Of a stretch of DNA of 64,000 bases, positions 53,727 through 63,141 are shown piece by piece. Under the pieces are notes generated by a model, which worked only from the letters and a program-made list of their open reading frames with translations, was not told where the DNA came from and did not search any database. A program made the position numbers and the translations under genes. The stretch is from Saprospiraceae bacterium (GTDB taxonomy: Bacteria; Bacteroidota; Bacteroidia; Chitinophagales; Saprospiraceae). Position 1 is the stretch's first letter. Every line of letters begins with the position of its first letter. The DNA lies in the NCBI GenBank assembly GCA_022448945.1, contig JAKVCV010000001.1, forward strand, positions 406,792-470,791, written 5' to 3'.

Positions 53727-54656
53727 ATGGTACACGGAACTCATAATACTGAAGCTGACATTAGAAATCAACATATCAAGATTTTTGTGAATGGAGAATT
53801 ATTGCCTCGTAAAGAAGCTAAAATTTCTGTATTTGACAGTGGTTATTTGGTAGGTGACGGGGTATGGGAGGCTATGCGACTTCATCATGGAGTATTGGTT
53901 TTTCTGGACATGCATCTTGACAGGTTGTGGCAAGCGGCTGCGACAGTAGGCATGCCCCTTGGCTTTAGTCGTGCTGAACTAATTGAAAAAATTAATAGGA
54001 CACTCATAGCCAATGAAATGCACGATGATGTTCATGTAAGGGTGATGGTTACCAGGGGAATTAAAAAGACGCCTTCTCAGGACCCTAGATTTACCATTTC
54101 AGGGCCTAATCTTGTAATTATAGCAGAGCATAAAAAAGCATCTCAAAATAGTAAAGAACAAGGTGTTACACTCTTTACAAGTACCATTCGCCGGGGTTCG
54201 CCGGATTATCTTGATCCCCGTTTGAATTGTCATAGTAAATTGCATGAAGTTCAAGCACTGATTCAGGCTATTGAGGCAGGAGCAGATGAAGCCCTTATGC
54301 TGGATATACATGGATTTGTATCCACCTGTAATGCGACCAATTTTTTTATGGTCAAGAATGGAGAAGTCTGGACTTCCACAGGGCAATATTGTATGAATGG
54401 CATTACACGGGCAAACGTAATTAAGATATGTGAAAAAAATAAAATTCTTTGCAGGCAAAAAAACTTTTCACTTTATGATGTATATGGTGCAGATGAAGCT
54501 TTTGTGACTGGAACTTTTGGGGGACTAACACCTGTTACTAAAATTGATGGTAGAATTATCGGTGAAGGTAATTACGGGAATCTAACCCGACGATTAGGGA
54601 TTTTGTACGATCAACTAATAAAATCAGAAATTTCCAAAATGCAAATAGATGAATAG
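53727..54656 (+). CDS. Class IV PLP aminotransferase (BCAT/D-amino-acid transaminase-like)
   Basis: A 309-residue fold-type IV aminotransferase. Seen: FVNGELLPRKEAKISVFDSG, VGDGVWEAMRLHHGVLVFLD, Lys171 in CHSKLHEVQALIQAIEAGAD as the PLP-binding residue, TCNATNFFMV and NGITRANVIKICE. The start at 53727 (ATG) is taken over a TTG six bases upstream. Its stop overlaps the next start by 8 bp (ATGAATAG), so the two are co-translated. The close pairing with a sulfotransferase-like gene suggests it is not the general branched-chain enzyme; the substrate is unknown. Confidence 0.88.
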   Translation: MVHGTHNTEADIRNQHIKIFVNGELLPRKEAKISVFDSGYLVGDGVWEAMRLHHGVLVFLDMHLDRLWQAAATVGMPLGFSRAELIEKINRTLIANEMHDDVHVRVMVTRGIKKTPSQDPRFTISGPNLVIIAEHKKASQNSKEQGVTLFTSTIRRGSPDYLDPRLNCHSKLHEVQALIQAIEAGADEALMLDIHGFVSTCNATNFFMVKNGEVWTSTGQYCMNGITRANVIKICEKNKILCRQKNFSLYDVYGADEAFVTGTFGGLTPVTKIDGRIIGEGNYGNLTRRLGILYDQLIKSEISKMQIDE

Positions 54657-55374
54657 AGATAATGTTAAAAGGATTTGTTTGTGGTCGGGACCTAGAAATA
54701 TTTCGACAGCACTTATGTATTCCTTTGCACAGCGCTCAGATACGAAGGTATATGATGAACCTCTCTATGGTTTCTACTTAAGGCATTCTGATGCAAAAGT
54801 ATATCATCCTGGTGCAGAAGATGTATTGCGTACAATGGAAAATGATGGAGATAAGGTTATTGATATGATCCTGACATCGCAAGAAAAACCTGTAATTTTT
54901 TTCAAGAACATGACTCACCATCTTCTGGATCTTGATCGTTCTTTCATGAAAAATGTCATTAATGTAATTCTTACAAGAGATCCTGTTGAAATGTTACCTT
55001 CATTTGCCAAGGTAATTAAGAATCCAACTATCGAAGATGTTGGTTATGAAAAACATATTCAATTGGTTGCTTATCTTAAAGACCTAAACATCGAGCCGAT
55101 TGTTATCGATTCAAAAAAAATTCTGTTGGATCCTCTTCAGGAATTAAGTTCTTTATGTAAAAAAATAGGCATCCCTTTTAATAAAAATATGTTAAGTTGG
55201 AAAGCAGGAGCAAGACCGGAGGATGGCGTTTGGGCAAAGTTTTGGTATACAAATATTCATAATTCAGAAGGTTTTCAGGAATATAAACCCAAGACAGATC
55301 CTTTCCCTGAAAATCTGAAACCTTTACTGAGGAGATGTAAACCATATTATAAGCAACTTATGGAGTTGGTATAA
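54649..55374 (+). CDS. Sulfotransferase-like P-loop protein
   Basis: A 241-residue protein with an N-terminal P-loop-like motif ICLWSGPRNISTALMYSF that corresponds to the PAPS 5'-phosphosulfate loop of sulfotransferases, followed by VYDEPLYGFYLRH and later VINVILTRDPVEMLPSF, which resembles the 3'-phosphate-binding Arg/Ser region. It overlaps the aminotransferase gene by 8 bp. I recall this family fused to BCAT-like aminotransferases in plant proteins, which would support a shared reaction pathway; sulfotransfer activity is not demonstrated here. Confidence 0.82.
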   Translation: MNRDNVKRICLWSGPRNISTALMYSFAQRSDTKVYDEPLYGFYLRHSDAKVYHPGAEDVLRTMENDGDKVIDMILTSQEKPVIFFKNMTHHLLDLDRSFMKNVINVILTRDPVEMLPSFAKVIKNPTIEDVGYEKHIQLVAYLKDLNIEPIVIDSKKILLDPLQELSSLCKKIGIPFNKNMLSWKAGARPEDGVWAKFWYTNIHNSEGFQEYKPKTDPFPENLKPLLRRCKPYYKQLMELV

Positions 55375-55493
55375 GTAGTAATAAAAGTTTATAATAGGTG
55401 AAGGTTGTCTTGAATAATTTGAGTTTAAATATATTTCGTATTTTTACAACATGTTAATCTCTTGAGTAGAACAATTCAGAAAATTAATAATAA

Positions 55494-56303
55494 ATGGATG
55501 CAATTCCTGGTATAAAATATATAGACAAAACTTCTTTTTTCTTAATTGCTGGTCCTTGTGTAATTGAAAGCGAGGCCATAGCAATGCAAATAGGAGAAAC
55601 AATATGTGCATTGTCAGATCAATTTCAGATTCCTTATATCTTTAAGGCATCTTACAGAAAAGCCAATCGTTCCAGATTAGATTCATTCTCGGGAATAGGT
55701 GATGAGAAAGCTTTAAATATAATCAGTAAAGTAAAAGCAACTTTTGGAGTTCCAACACTTACCGATGTGCATAGCCCAGAAGAGTGTGAAATAGCAGCTG
55801 AATATGTAGATGTTCTGCAGATTCCAGCTTTTTTATGCAGACAGACAGATCTGTTGGTTGCTGCTGCGCGTACAGGTAAATTAGTGAATATAAAGAAAGG
55901 TCAGTTTTTAAGTGCAGAAAGTATGAAGTTTGCAGTTGATAAAGTTAGGGAATCAGGTAACGACCGTGTTTGGCTAACTGAAAGAGGTTCCACTTTCGGA
56001 TATACTGATTTAGTAGTTGATTTCAGAGGAATCCCTGTCATGCAACAATTTGCACCAACTGTTTTAGATGTAACACATAGTCTACAGCAACCCAATCAAA
56101 ACCATGGAATTACAGGAGGTAAACCTGAAATGATCTCTACTATTGCAAAAGCTGGAATTGCTGTAGGCGCTGATGGGATTTTTATTGAAACACATCCCGA
56201 TCCCGGAAATGCAAAGTCTGATGGTGCGAATATGTTACCTTTAGACTCATTAAAAGATCTTCTTACAGACTTAGTGCAAATAAGTAAAGCATTAAAAAGG
56301 TAG
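55494..56303 (+). CDS. kdsA: 3-deoxy-8-phosphooctulonate synthase (KDO-8-P synthase)
   Basis: Condenses arabinose-5-phosphate with phosphoenolpyruvate to KDO-8-phosphate for lipopolysaccharide. The 269-residue length and motifs fit: FLIAGPCVIESE, FKASYRKANRSRLDSF, GVPTLTDVHS, LQIPAFLCRQTDLLVAAA, VNIKKGQFLS, LTERGSTFGY and FIETHPDPGNAKSDG. Cys22 in the AGPC motif marks the metal-dependent class; the E. coli type has Asn there. A lipoprotein and a GT22-like glycosyltransferase follow on the same strand. It indicates an outer membrane with KDO. Confidence 0.96.
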   Translation: MDAIPGIKYIDKTSFFLIAGPCVIESEAIAMQIGETICALSDQFQIPYIFKASYRKANRSRLDSFSGIGDEKALNIISKVKATFGVPTLTDVHSPEECEIAAEYVDVLQIPAFLCRQTDLLVAAARTGKLVNIKKGQFLSAESMKFAVDKVRESGNDRVWLTERGSTFGYTDLVVDFRGIPVMQQFAPTVLDVTHSLQQPNQNHGITGGKPEMISTIAKAGIAVGADGIFIETHPDPGNAKSDGANMLPLDSLKDLLTDLVQISKALKR

Positions 56304-56351
56304 TTTTTAAAATCCACCGAAAGTTCTTGGTAACTAACTGAAAAAATCTAT

Positions 56352-57143
56352 ATGAAATTTCTTTTGTTATATTTATTTCTGATTTTATTTATTATCGGTG
56401 CCTGCAAACAAAACCCACCAATCAAAACAGAAGCAAATCTTACCTTTGATCATGTCCTTATCTTTTGCAAGGGCAATGAGTTTGAAGATAGCCTTTCACA
56501 ACTTTTTACTTTTGCAGATAAGTTGTCAAGTAAACATCCTGAACAAGGAACAATGGGCAGATATATTTTAGTGATGAACAGCTTTATTGAGTTGCTTTAT
56601 ATTGAAGATTCCGCAAAAGTAAAAAACAATGAAGACCGTTTCAGAAGTCCATATCTGAATAGGTGGGACCCAGGTTCAGCTTGTCCTTTTGCTTTCGGTC
56701 TTATTCTCGAACCATATGATAGTACTACCTGTGTATATCCCTTTGAAGCTTACAGGAGTTTAGATATTCCTCAAGAAGCTTATTACCTGATGTCTGTAGC
56801 TAATAAGGACGCATCACAGCCTATGATCTATGCCTCACCAAAAGAAAGGGCACACAGAACTTATGAAGATATTTCTGAGATATACGAGATAGAGGATGAC
56901 AATAAACGAAGGGACTTGAAAAAATATATGCAACACCCATCAGGTATTCAACGATTAACGAGTGTGATAATTAGTTTGCCTTCAGGTGAAATAATTGAAG
57001 GGAATCTCAAAATACTTAACGAATTGAAGGAAGTGGAAACTGTAAAAGCTGAGGGATACCAATTAACACTTGTTTTTGACGAAGCAAAGCAGGGAAAAAG
57101 CTTTGATATCGTAGCCGACATTGATGTTAGAATTGAATATTAA
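56352..57143 (+). CDS. Lipoprotein with glyoxalase/VOC-like domain
   Basis: A 263-residue predicted lipoprotein (lipobox IIGAC, about Cys18). The mature part begins NLTFDHVLIFCKG and continues QGTMGRYILVMNSFIELLYI, an order (FDH near the start, GT.GR, then a strand ending ELLYI) that recalls glyoxalase-like VOC domains, with the His and Glu in plausible metal-ligand positions. The second half (ERAHRTYEDISEIYEI, LTSVIISLPSG) is less typical. Function unknown. It follows kdsA by 48 bp and precedes the GT22-like gene by 40 bp, so these may be co-transcribed. Confidence 0.62.
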   Translation: MKFLLLYLFLILFIIGACKQNPPIKTEANLTFDHVLIFCKGNEFEDSLSQLFTFADKLSSKHPEQGTMGRYILVMNSFIELLYIEDSAKVKNNEDRFRSPYLNRWDPGSACPFAFGLILEPYDSTTCVYPFEAYRSLDIPQEAYYLMSVANKDASQPMIYASPKERAHRTYEDISEIYEIEDDNKRRDLKKYMQHPSGIQRLTSVIISLPSGEIIEGNLKILNELKEVETVKAEGYQLTLVFDEAKQGKSFDIVADIDVRIEY

Positions 57144-57183
57144 TTTATTCAGCAATTATTCCTGTTATCAGAATCTTCATTAA

Positions 57184-58677
57184 ATGAATTTTTCTTTTTT
57201 AAGTTCAAAGATATTCAATGATTATCATAAGTTGTTGGGATTAAGTTTTCTAATGACTTTAGCTGCTGCATACTTTAGTATTGGTAGTCATCACCCTGAT
57301 GAACATTTTCAGATCCTTGAATTTGCATGGTATCATTTAGGAAATTCCGATGCTTCAACAATGCCCTGGGAGTTTCATGAAAAGATCAGACCTACACTAC
57401 AGCCTGTTATATGTATGTTTTTTATGAAAGTTATGGCTCTTATTGGAGTGGATAACCCATTTACTATTTCCTTTGTTCTTCGTTTACTTACTGGTATATT
57501 CTCCTGGGTAGTCAGTATATTATTGATCAATTTATTTATAAAGGATTTTAAAACTCAAAAGGGACGTATATTTTTGGTGGTTACTACCTTGTTTCTCTGG
57601 TTCGTACCTTATTTACATGTTCGTTTTTCATCTGAAACCTTATCTGGTTACACTTTTATTCTTGGTTTGTTAATTCTTTTGAAATTTATAAATTCAATAG
57701 ATAGGAAACGATTTATGATCATTATTTCGGGTTTAATGTTTGGCTTTTCCTTTGATTTTCGTTTTCAAATTGGAGGGGCACTATTGGGCTTATTTATATG
57801 GTTAATATTTTTAAAAAAAATTGAACTAAGCAATTTTTTGATACTCATATTCACTTTGTTAATTGCTGTTTCTATTGGGGTTATATCAGATATATGGTTT
57901 TATGGTGAATGGGTTTTTACACCATGGAACTATCTATATTTTAATCTTGTTTTGGGAAAAGCATCAGAATTCGGAACAAATCCATGGTGGTATTATTTTT
58001 ATCTGTTTTTCATAAAAGTAATTCCTCCTATTAGTATTCTATTGTTGCTGTTCTTTATTATGGGTGCCATTAGGAATAAGTATTCTGTTCTGCTTTGGAT
58101 TATTGTTCCCTTTTTTGTTATACATATGCTTATCGGACACAAAGAAATGCGATTTTTATTTCCGGTCTTTCCTTTGTTTGTTGTATTAGTTTCATTGGGT
58201 TTTGATTATTTGATAAGTGGTATGAAGAGAAAAGGGTTATTACTAGTTGTATACTGTACTTTCGGAATAAATATTTGTTTATTTCTTTTCAGGACATTTA
58301 TACCTGCTCAGATACTTTTTTCTTACCACAGATATTTATATCAAATTGCAGAGGATCAAAATTATCTTCTAATTTCCATTAATCAAGCACCATATGATTA
58401 TGTTGGTTTACCAGTAAGTTTTTATAGATCACCAAATATCGAAACAAAGCATTTTGAAACATATGATCAGGTAGAAAGTTATATTGAAAATCACCAAGAC
58501 AAACCAATTCTTTTTCTGCATACCACTCAGGTGCTTGACTATGAGTTTTCTGGATTTAAATCGAAAAGAATTTATACTATACTGCCAGAGTGGATTTCAA
58601 AATTTAATATAAATAATTGGCAGAGCAGATCAAGAATATATTCTATATATAGTTTAGATAAGGTAAAAACCTTATAG
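57184..58677 (+). CDS. GT22-like (ALG9/PIG-B type) polytopic mannosyltransferase
   Basis: A 497-residue membrane protein with about ten hydrophobic segments. The N-terminal loop contains SHHPDEHFQILEFAW and PWEFHEKIRPTLQPVIC; the HPDE..Q..E and (W).(Y/F)..R(S/P) pattern is that of GT22 glycosyltransferases that use a polyprenyl-phosphate sugar donor. GHKEMRFLFPVFPLF (H-K-E-x-R-F) in the second half is the other signature. The C-terminal 120 residues form a soluble periplasmic tail. The acceptor is unknown; the lipid A/O-antigen or glycoprotein pathways are guesses from neighbouring kdsA. Confidence 0.85.
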   Translation: MNFSFLSSKIFNDYHKLLGLSFLMTLAAAYFSIGSHHPDEHFQILEFAWYHLGNSDASTMPWEFHEKIRPTLQPVICMFFMKVMALIGVDNPFTISFVLRLLTGIFSWVVSILLINLFIKDFKTQKGRIFLVVTTLFLWFVPYLHVRFSSETLSGYTFILGLLILLKFINSIDRKRFMIIISGLMFGFSFDFRFQIGGALLGLFIWLIFLKKIELSNFLILIFTLLIAVSIGVISDIWFYGEWVFTPWNYLYFNLVLGKASEFGTNPWWYYFYLFFIKVIPPISILLLLFFIMGAIRNKYSVLLWIIVPFFVIHMLIGHKEMRFLFPVFPLFVVLVSLGFDYLISGMKRKGLLLVVYCTFGINICLFLFRTFIPAQILFSYHRYLYQIAEDQNYLLISINQAPYDYVGLPVSFYRSPNIETKHFETYDQVESYIENHQDKPILFLHTTQVLDYEFSGFKSKRIYTILPEWISKFNINNWQSRSRIYSIYSLDKVKTL

Positions 58678-58761
58678 AAGATAGTAGGATTATAATTTGA
58701 TACTCTTAATCAAGTGTGGTATGACCTATTTTAAATGTATACTAACAGCGGGGAAAAATAG

Positions 58762-58835
58762 TGCCTACGACAGGGTTCGAACCTGTAACCTTCGGCTCCG
58801 GAAACCGATACTCTATCCAGTTGAGCTACGCAGGC
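58762..58835 (-). tRNA. tRNA-Arg (anticodon CCG)
   Basis: Minus-strand reading gives a cloverleaf: acceptor GCCTGCG with CGTAGGC (one G-U pair), D arm GCTC...GAGT, anticodon stem TCGGT/GCCGA around loop TTCCGGA with anticodon CCG, and a T arm containing GGTTCGAACC. The discriminator base is A and CCA is not encoded. Length 74 nt. Confidence 0.93.
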
Positions 58836-58890
58836 AATACTTAAAGAAGCAAGTTAAAAGAAATTTTATCTATAGTTTTCCTTTCTAATG

Positions 58891-58898
58891 CAAATATA
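58891..58898 (-). promoter_or_regulatory. Possible -7 box for the tRNA-Arg gene
   Basis: On the minus strand TATATTTG fits TAnnTTTG about 55 bp before the tRNA 5' end, directly after the terminator of the upstream protease gene. No good -33 element is seen. Confidence 0.4.
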
Positions 58899-58899
58899 C

Positions 58900-58927
58900 A
58901 AAAAAACAGGAGCATAAGTCCCTGTTT
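58900..58927 (-). terminator. Intrinsic terminator of the HtrA-like protease gene
   Basis: AAACAGG (58904-58910) pairs with CCTGTTT (58921-58927), and the minus strand continues into seven T (58900-58906). Confidence 0.8.
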
Positions 58928-59000
58928 CTTTGATTTTTCCAAAGACATAACTTCTTTTAAAGATGTTGAAATCTTTGGTTACTATATACAGTTTCCTATT

Positions 59001-60140
59001 TTAGTTTCTAGTTTTTAAAAAGACTTTAATATCTTTAACATTGCCTTTGCGATTTACAGTAACCACAATTGAATCACCTGGATCTTTACTTCCAATTTGT
59101 TCCTGTAGTTTTGGAACAGAAGATGTTTGTATCCCATTTATTTTTGTAATAACATCACCTGCTTCAAGATCAGAATTAATCGCTGCACCACCTTCTATTA
59201 ATTCATTTACATAAACGCCTTCTGTTACTGACAGATTAAGTTGCTCAGCAATATCGCTGTTCACATTTTGGATCATAATACCTAAAAAAGCACGTTGTAC
59301 TTCACCATGATCAATAAGGTCCTGCATTACTTTTTTAACAAGATTGATAGGTACTGCAAAAGAGTAGCCTGCATAGGTTCCTGAAGGAGCATAAATAGCA
59401 GTATTAATACCTATAAGCGCACCTTCTGTGTTTACTAATGCACCACCACTATTTCCTGGGTTTACTGCTGCATCAGTTTGAATAAAGGATTCTATACTAT
59501 AACTACCATTTAATATGCTGATATCTCTTCCTTTTGCACTAATGATACCCGCCGTAACAGTTGCGGTTAATTCAAAAGGATTTCCAATAGCCAATACCCA
59601 TTCACCAATTTGTGCTTCATCTGAATTTGCTAAAGTTATAACTGGTAAGTTATTCCCATTAATTTTTAAAACAGCCAGATCAGTTGATGGGTCAGTTCCC
59701 ATTACTTCAGCTTCAAATTTCCTATTGTCATTTAAAGTAATCTCAACATTAGTAGCACCTTTTATTACATGATTGTTTGTTACTATATATCCTTTCTCAC
59801 TTATTATTACACCAGAACCAGTAGCACGAGAAGGGTCAGGTGCACCAAAAAAACGATAATATCTTCTTTCTCTTTCACTACGTGGCTGATGTTTTGTGAT
59901 TGCAGTAATATTTACAACAGCAGGCATCGCTCTTTTAGATGCATTAACAAAATTGTTAGGAGATCCGTCAGTACTATTGTTGTGTATTAATTTTTGAGAA
60001 TTATTATTATCGGTTTTAGTTTGATTTTTTGAGATTGCTAATTCAAGTACTTCTGGCTCTGGATTCATCCACAAAGTGCCAACTAAAACAATAGCACCTC
60101 CGATCATTCCTGCTACAACTAAAGAAATTATGTTTTTCAT
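59001..60140 (-). CDS. HtrA/Deg-family serine protease with one PDZ domain
   Basis: A 379-residue envelope protease. One N-terminal membrane segment or uncleaved signal (about 5-24) is followed by a low-complexity linker. The trypsin-like domain holds the triad His124 (VTNNHVIKGA), Asp154 (DPSTDLAVLKI) and Ser231 (NPGNSGGALVN). One PDZ domain follows from about 285 (FLGIMIQNVN, LIEGGAAINSDLEAGDVITK). The single PDZ and N-terminal anchor give a DegS-like layout, but sequence motifs are also those of DegP/DegQ. It acts in protein quality control or stress sensing in the periplasm. Confidence 0.92.
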   Translation of the reverse strand: MKNIISLVVAGMIGGAIVLVGTLWMNPEPEVLELAISKNQTKTDNNNSQKLIHNNSTDGSPNNFVNASKRAMPAVVNITAITKHQPRSERERRYYRFFGAPDPSRATGSGVIISEKGYIVTNNHVIKGATNVEITLNDNRKFEAEVMGTDPSTDLAVLKINGNNLPVITLANSDEAQIGEWVLAIGNPFELTATVTAGIISAKGRDISILNGSYSIESFIQTDAAVNPGNSGGALVNTEGALIGINTAIYAPSGTYAGYSFAVPINLVKKVMQDLIDHGEVQRAFLGIMIQNVNSDIAEQLNLSVTEGVYVNELIEGGAAINSDLEAGDVITKINGIQTSSVPKLQEQIGSKDPGDSIVVTVNRKGNVKDIKVFLKTRN

Positions 60141-60346
60141 GTTCTGTATTTTTTGTAATAAATTTATTGTTTTAAACTTTTATTATTTGCTATCTACTTA
60201 ACAATAAACGACTATTTTGAATTCTTAGTTGTATTCATATATTAGGTTAACAGTAAATTAAATCAATATAATGCTATAATGCTGGCAAATAACTATTTAT
60301 GCGAAACATAATTAAATTGTTAAAATTTTAATATGTTAATATTGTT

Positions 60347-60832
60347 TTAATTTTTAATGTTTTCAAAACGACTTTTTTCCAATTCCATATAATAATTATC
60401 TAAACCTTTTCCAAAGCCATCTTTTGTTATTTTTTTAATTTTAAAACCCATTTTCATATAAAATTTGTAAGTATGCTGTGAGGTTTCTATCATATAATTC
60501 TTATCAGGATACTCCTCCATCATTTTTTTGATTCTAAAAACCGTAAATTTTTTTCCTATACCTTTACCATGTAGCTTTGAATCAACCATTCCCCATGCAA
60601 GACCTGCACTTTTCTTTTCTTTGTCAAAAAAATAACCACCACAAGCAATGACTTTTCCCTGAGAGATAGCTATAAAATAGTTTCCGTCAATTCCATTTTT
60701 ATCCAGCCAAATTGTAAAAAGCTTTAATTCTTCCTTTAGAAAATAAAGTGGCCGGTTACTATTGAAAAGTTGAATGCATTCATTTTTATAAGATGGGGTA
60801 TAAGGAATTATTTGGAACGGATTAAATTCCAT
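60347..60832 (-). CDS. GNAT family N-acetyltransferase
   Basis: A 161-residue acetyltransferase. The acetyl-CoA-binding motif A is visible as WGMVDSKLHGKGIGKKFTVF, with the preceding strand KVIACGGYFFD and the later YKFYMKMGFKI (motif B). The substrate is unknown. Its start lies 20 bp after the stop of the superoxide dismutase gene, so the two are probably co-transcribed. Confidence 0.88.
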   Translation of the reverse strand: MEFNPFQIIPYTPSYKNECIQLFNSNRPLYFLKEELKLFTIWLDKNGIDGNYFIAISQGKVIACGGYFFDKEKKSAGLAWGMVDSKLHGKGIGKKFTVFRIKKMMEEYPDKNYMIETSQHTYKFYMKMGFKIKKITKDGFGKGLDNYYMELEKSRFENIKN

Positions 60833-60852
60833 CTTAGATGTTTTAATTAATA

Positions 60853-61587
60853 TTATTTTAATAATAATCCAATGTTATCCCAATTGATCAAATTAAAAAA
60901 AGCATTGATATAATCCGATCTTCTATTTTGGTAATTGAGATAATAGGCATGTTCCCACACATCTAGTCCTAATAAAGGGGTACCAGTTTTTTTAACAATC
61001 TTTGACATTAATGGATTATCCTGGTTTGCAGTATCCGTAACCGCTAGACTACCTGAAGGTTCTTGAATTAACCATGCCCAACCGGAGCCAAAGCGGGTTT
61101 TTGCAGCGTTTTTAAAATCAATAGAAAAGTTTTCAAAAGAACCGAAAGATTGATTGATGGCATCTGCAATCTTTCCAGTTGGTTCACCACCTTTATTGGG
61201 GCCTATTACTTTCCAAAATAGTTTATGATTGAAATATCCTCCTCCATTGTTACGAATCCCTAAATCATTATCATCTTCCGTAACATTAGCAAGGATTTCT
61301 TGCAAGGATTTTCCAGATATCTTTGATTGAGCGAGCGCCTTATTGAATTTTTTAGTGTATCCAGCATGATGTTTGCCATGATGAATTTCCATTGTCTTAG
61401 CATCAATATGAGGTTCCAAAGCATCAAATGCATAATCAAGTTTAGGTAATTCAAAAACAATGTCTTCAGAACTAATAGATTGTTGTTCGTTTTCTGTTTT
61501 TGTATTATTTTCACAACTCAATAAAGGGTTGATAATAGTACCCAATGATAGTATGGCACTTGTTTTAAGGAATTCTCTTTTTTTCAT
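60853..61587 (-). CDS. Exported Fe/Mn superoxide dismutase
   Basis: A 244-residue Fe/Mn SOD with an N-terminal export signal. The first 25 residues (MKKREFLKTSAILS, then PLLSC) look like a Tat-like signal ending in a lipobox at Cys25. The catalytic domain starts near residue 45: FELPKLDYAFDALEPHIDA, MEIHHGKHHAGY (first ligand His69), NHKLFWKVIG, and DVWEHAYYLNYQNRR with the last two ligands. Fe versus Mn preference is not decided by these motifs. An envelope location would protect against external superoxide. Confidence 0.92.
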   Translation of the reverse strand: MKKREFLKTSAILSLGTIINPLLSCENNTKTENEQQSISSEDIVFELPKLDYAFDALEPHIDAKTMEIHHGKHHAGYTKKFNKALAQSKISGKSLQEILANVTEDDNDLGIRNNGGGYFNHKLFWKVIGPNKGGEPTGKIADAINQSFGSFENFSIDFKNAAKTRFGSGWAWLIQEPSGSLAVTDTANQDNPLMSKIVKKTGTPLLGLDVWEHAYYLNYQNRRSDYINAFFNLINWDNIGLLLK

Positions 61588-61799
61588 GATTTATATGTTA
61601 TAAATAACAAATTAATTAAATAACAATTTTAAAGCATATTAAAGTAATATGAGTTATTAAAGATAATTAAGGGTTGTTGGAAAATAAAATTTTATAAGCA
61701 TTAGTTTTTTTTTAATTGAAGTAGATAAACGGGGGAGTTTTTTATACCTTTATGGGCAATACTTAATTATATTAATAAATATCTAAATAACAATAAATA

Positions 61800-63110
61800 A
61801 TGTTTCAGGATACCCAAATTACTGATTTAATACTAGAAGAAAGAAGGCGACAATGTGTCGGAATCGAATTAATAGCCTCAGAAAATATTGTTAGTAAACA
61901 GGTTATGAGTGCTATGGGGTCTTGTTTAACTAATAAGTATGCTGAGGGTTTCCCCGGTAAGAGATATTATGGAGGATGTCAAATCGTTGATAAAATAGAA
62001 CAATTGGCTATTGATCGTGCTTGTGAATTATATGGTGCTGATTATGCTAATGTTCAACCACATTCGGGGGCTCAGGCCAATGCGGCTGTTTATCTTATGG
62101 CAGTTAAACCAGGTGATAAAGTTATGGGGTTTGATCTCGCACATGGAGGTCACCTTACGCATGGTTCTCCTGCAAATTTTTCCGGTAAAATATATCAACC
62201 AGTATTTTATGGTGTAGATGAAGAAACAGGATATGTTAATATGGATCATGTTGCAGAAATTGCAAAACGGGAAAAGCCTAAAATGATCATTTGTGGTGCT
62301 TCTGCATATTCCAGAGAATGGGAATATGAGAGATTTAGGGAAATTGCTGATGAAATCGGAGCTATCTTGTGGTGCGACATGGCCCATCCTGCAGGTCTTA
62401 TTGCCGCAGGGTTGCTTAAGAACCCTTTGGAGTATTGTCATATTGTAACTACAACTACTCATAAAACGCTTAGAGGTCCCAGAGGAGGTATGATTTTAGT
62501 TGGTAAAAATATTGACAATCCTTTTGGTATTCGTTGGAAAAAAAGTGGCAATTTGAAGAAAATAGGAACGCTCTTAAATGGTGCAGTTTTTCCAGGTATT
62601 CAAGGTGGACCATTGGAACATGTCATAGCTGCAAAGGCAGTTGCCTTTTATGAAGCCTTACAACCTTCTTTTAGGGATTATCAGAAACAAGTTCAGTCTA
62701 ATGCTCAAGTAATGGCAAAAGCATTTATAGAGTTAGGTTATAATATTATTTCTGGCGGAACAGATAATCATTTGATATTGGTAGATCTAAGATCAAAAAA
62801 TGTAACTGGCAAAGATGCTGAGAATATGCTTATAAAAGCAGATATTACAGTAAATAAAAATATGGTGCCATTTGATACACAATCTCCTTTTGTTACTTCT
62901 GGTATTAGAGTTGGTACTTCTGCTGTTACCACCAGAGGATTTCAGGCACAGGATTGTATTAGAACAGTTGAATGGATAGATCGAATATTAAATAATATTA
63001 ATGATGAGAATGTTGCCACTCAGGTGCGATTAGAAGTTAATGAATACATGTCTGTTTTTCCTTTATTTGCTTCTGAAGATTCTGAAATAGTAGTACCTAA
63101 TGTTGTATAG
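61800..63110 (+). CDS. glyA: Serine hydroxymethyltransferase
   Basis: Converts serine and tetrahydrofolate to glycine and 5,10-methylene-THF. The 436-residue protein keeps all family marks: [53 protein letters not shown], and PLP-binding Lys222 in [27 protein letters not shown] near the C-terminus is also typical. An insertion around residues 235-260 ([20 protein letters not shown]) lengthens it compared with E. coli GlyA; I recall similar insertions in other Bacteroidota. pssA follows by 31 bp. Confidence 0.96.
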   Translation: MFQDTQITDLILEERRRQCVGIELIASENIVSKQVMSAMGSCLTNKYAEGFPGKRYYGGCQIVDKIEQLAIDRACELYGADYANVQPHSGAQANAAVYLMAVKPGDKVMGFDLAHGGHLTHGSPANFSGKIYQPVFYGVDEETGYVNMDHVAEIAKREKPKMIICGASAYSREWEYERFREIADEIGAILWCDMAHPAGLIAAGLLKNPLEYCHIVTTTTHKTLRGPRGGMILVGKNIDNPFGIRWKKSGNLKKIGTLLNGAVFPGIQGGPLEHVIAAKAVAFYEALQPSFRDYQKQVQSNAQVMAKAFIELGYNIISGGTDNHLILVDLRSKNVTGKDAENMLIKADITVNKNMVPFDTQSPFVTSGIRVGTSAVTTRGFQAQDCIRTVEWIDRILNNINDENVATQVRLEVNEYMSVFPLFASEDSEIVVPNVV

Positions 63111-63141
63111 TAGGTTGTGCTTTTTAATTATTTGATAGAAA

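Noticed and set aside
53586-53774. A 62-codon minus-strand ORF before the aminotransferase
   Set aside because: It overlaps the aminotransferase start and lies in a promoter spacer; low-complexity, no homology recognised.
58697-58888. A 63-codon plus-strand ORF (DRVRTCNLRLRKPILYPVELR-like)
   Set aside because: It runs antisense across the tRNA-Arg gene; such peptides are a well-known false prediction over tRNAs.
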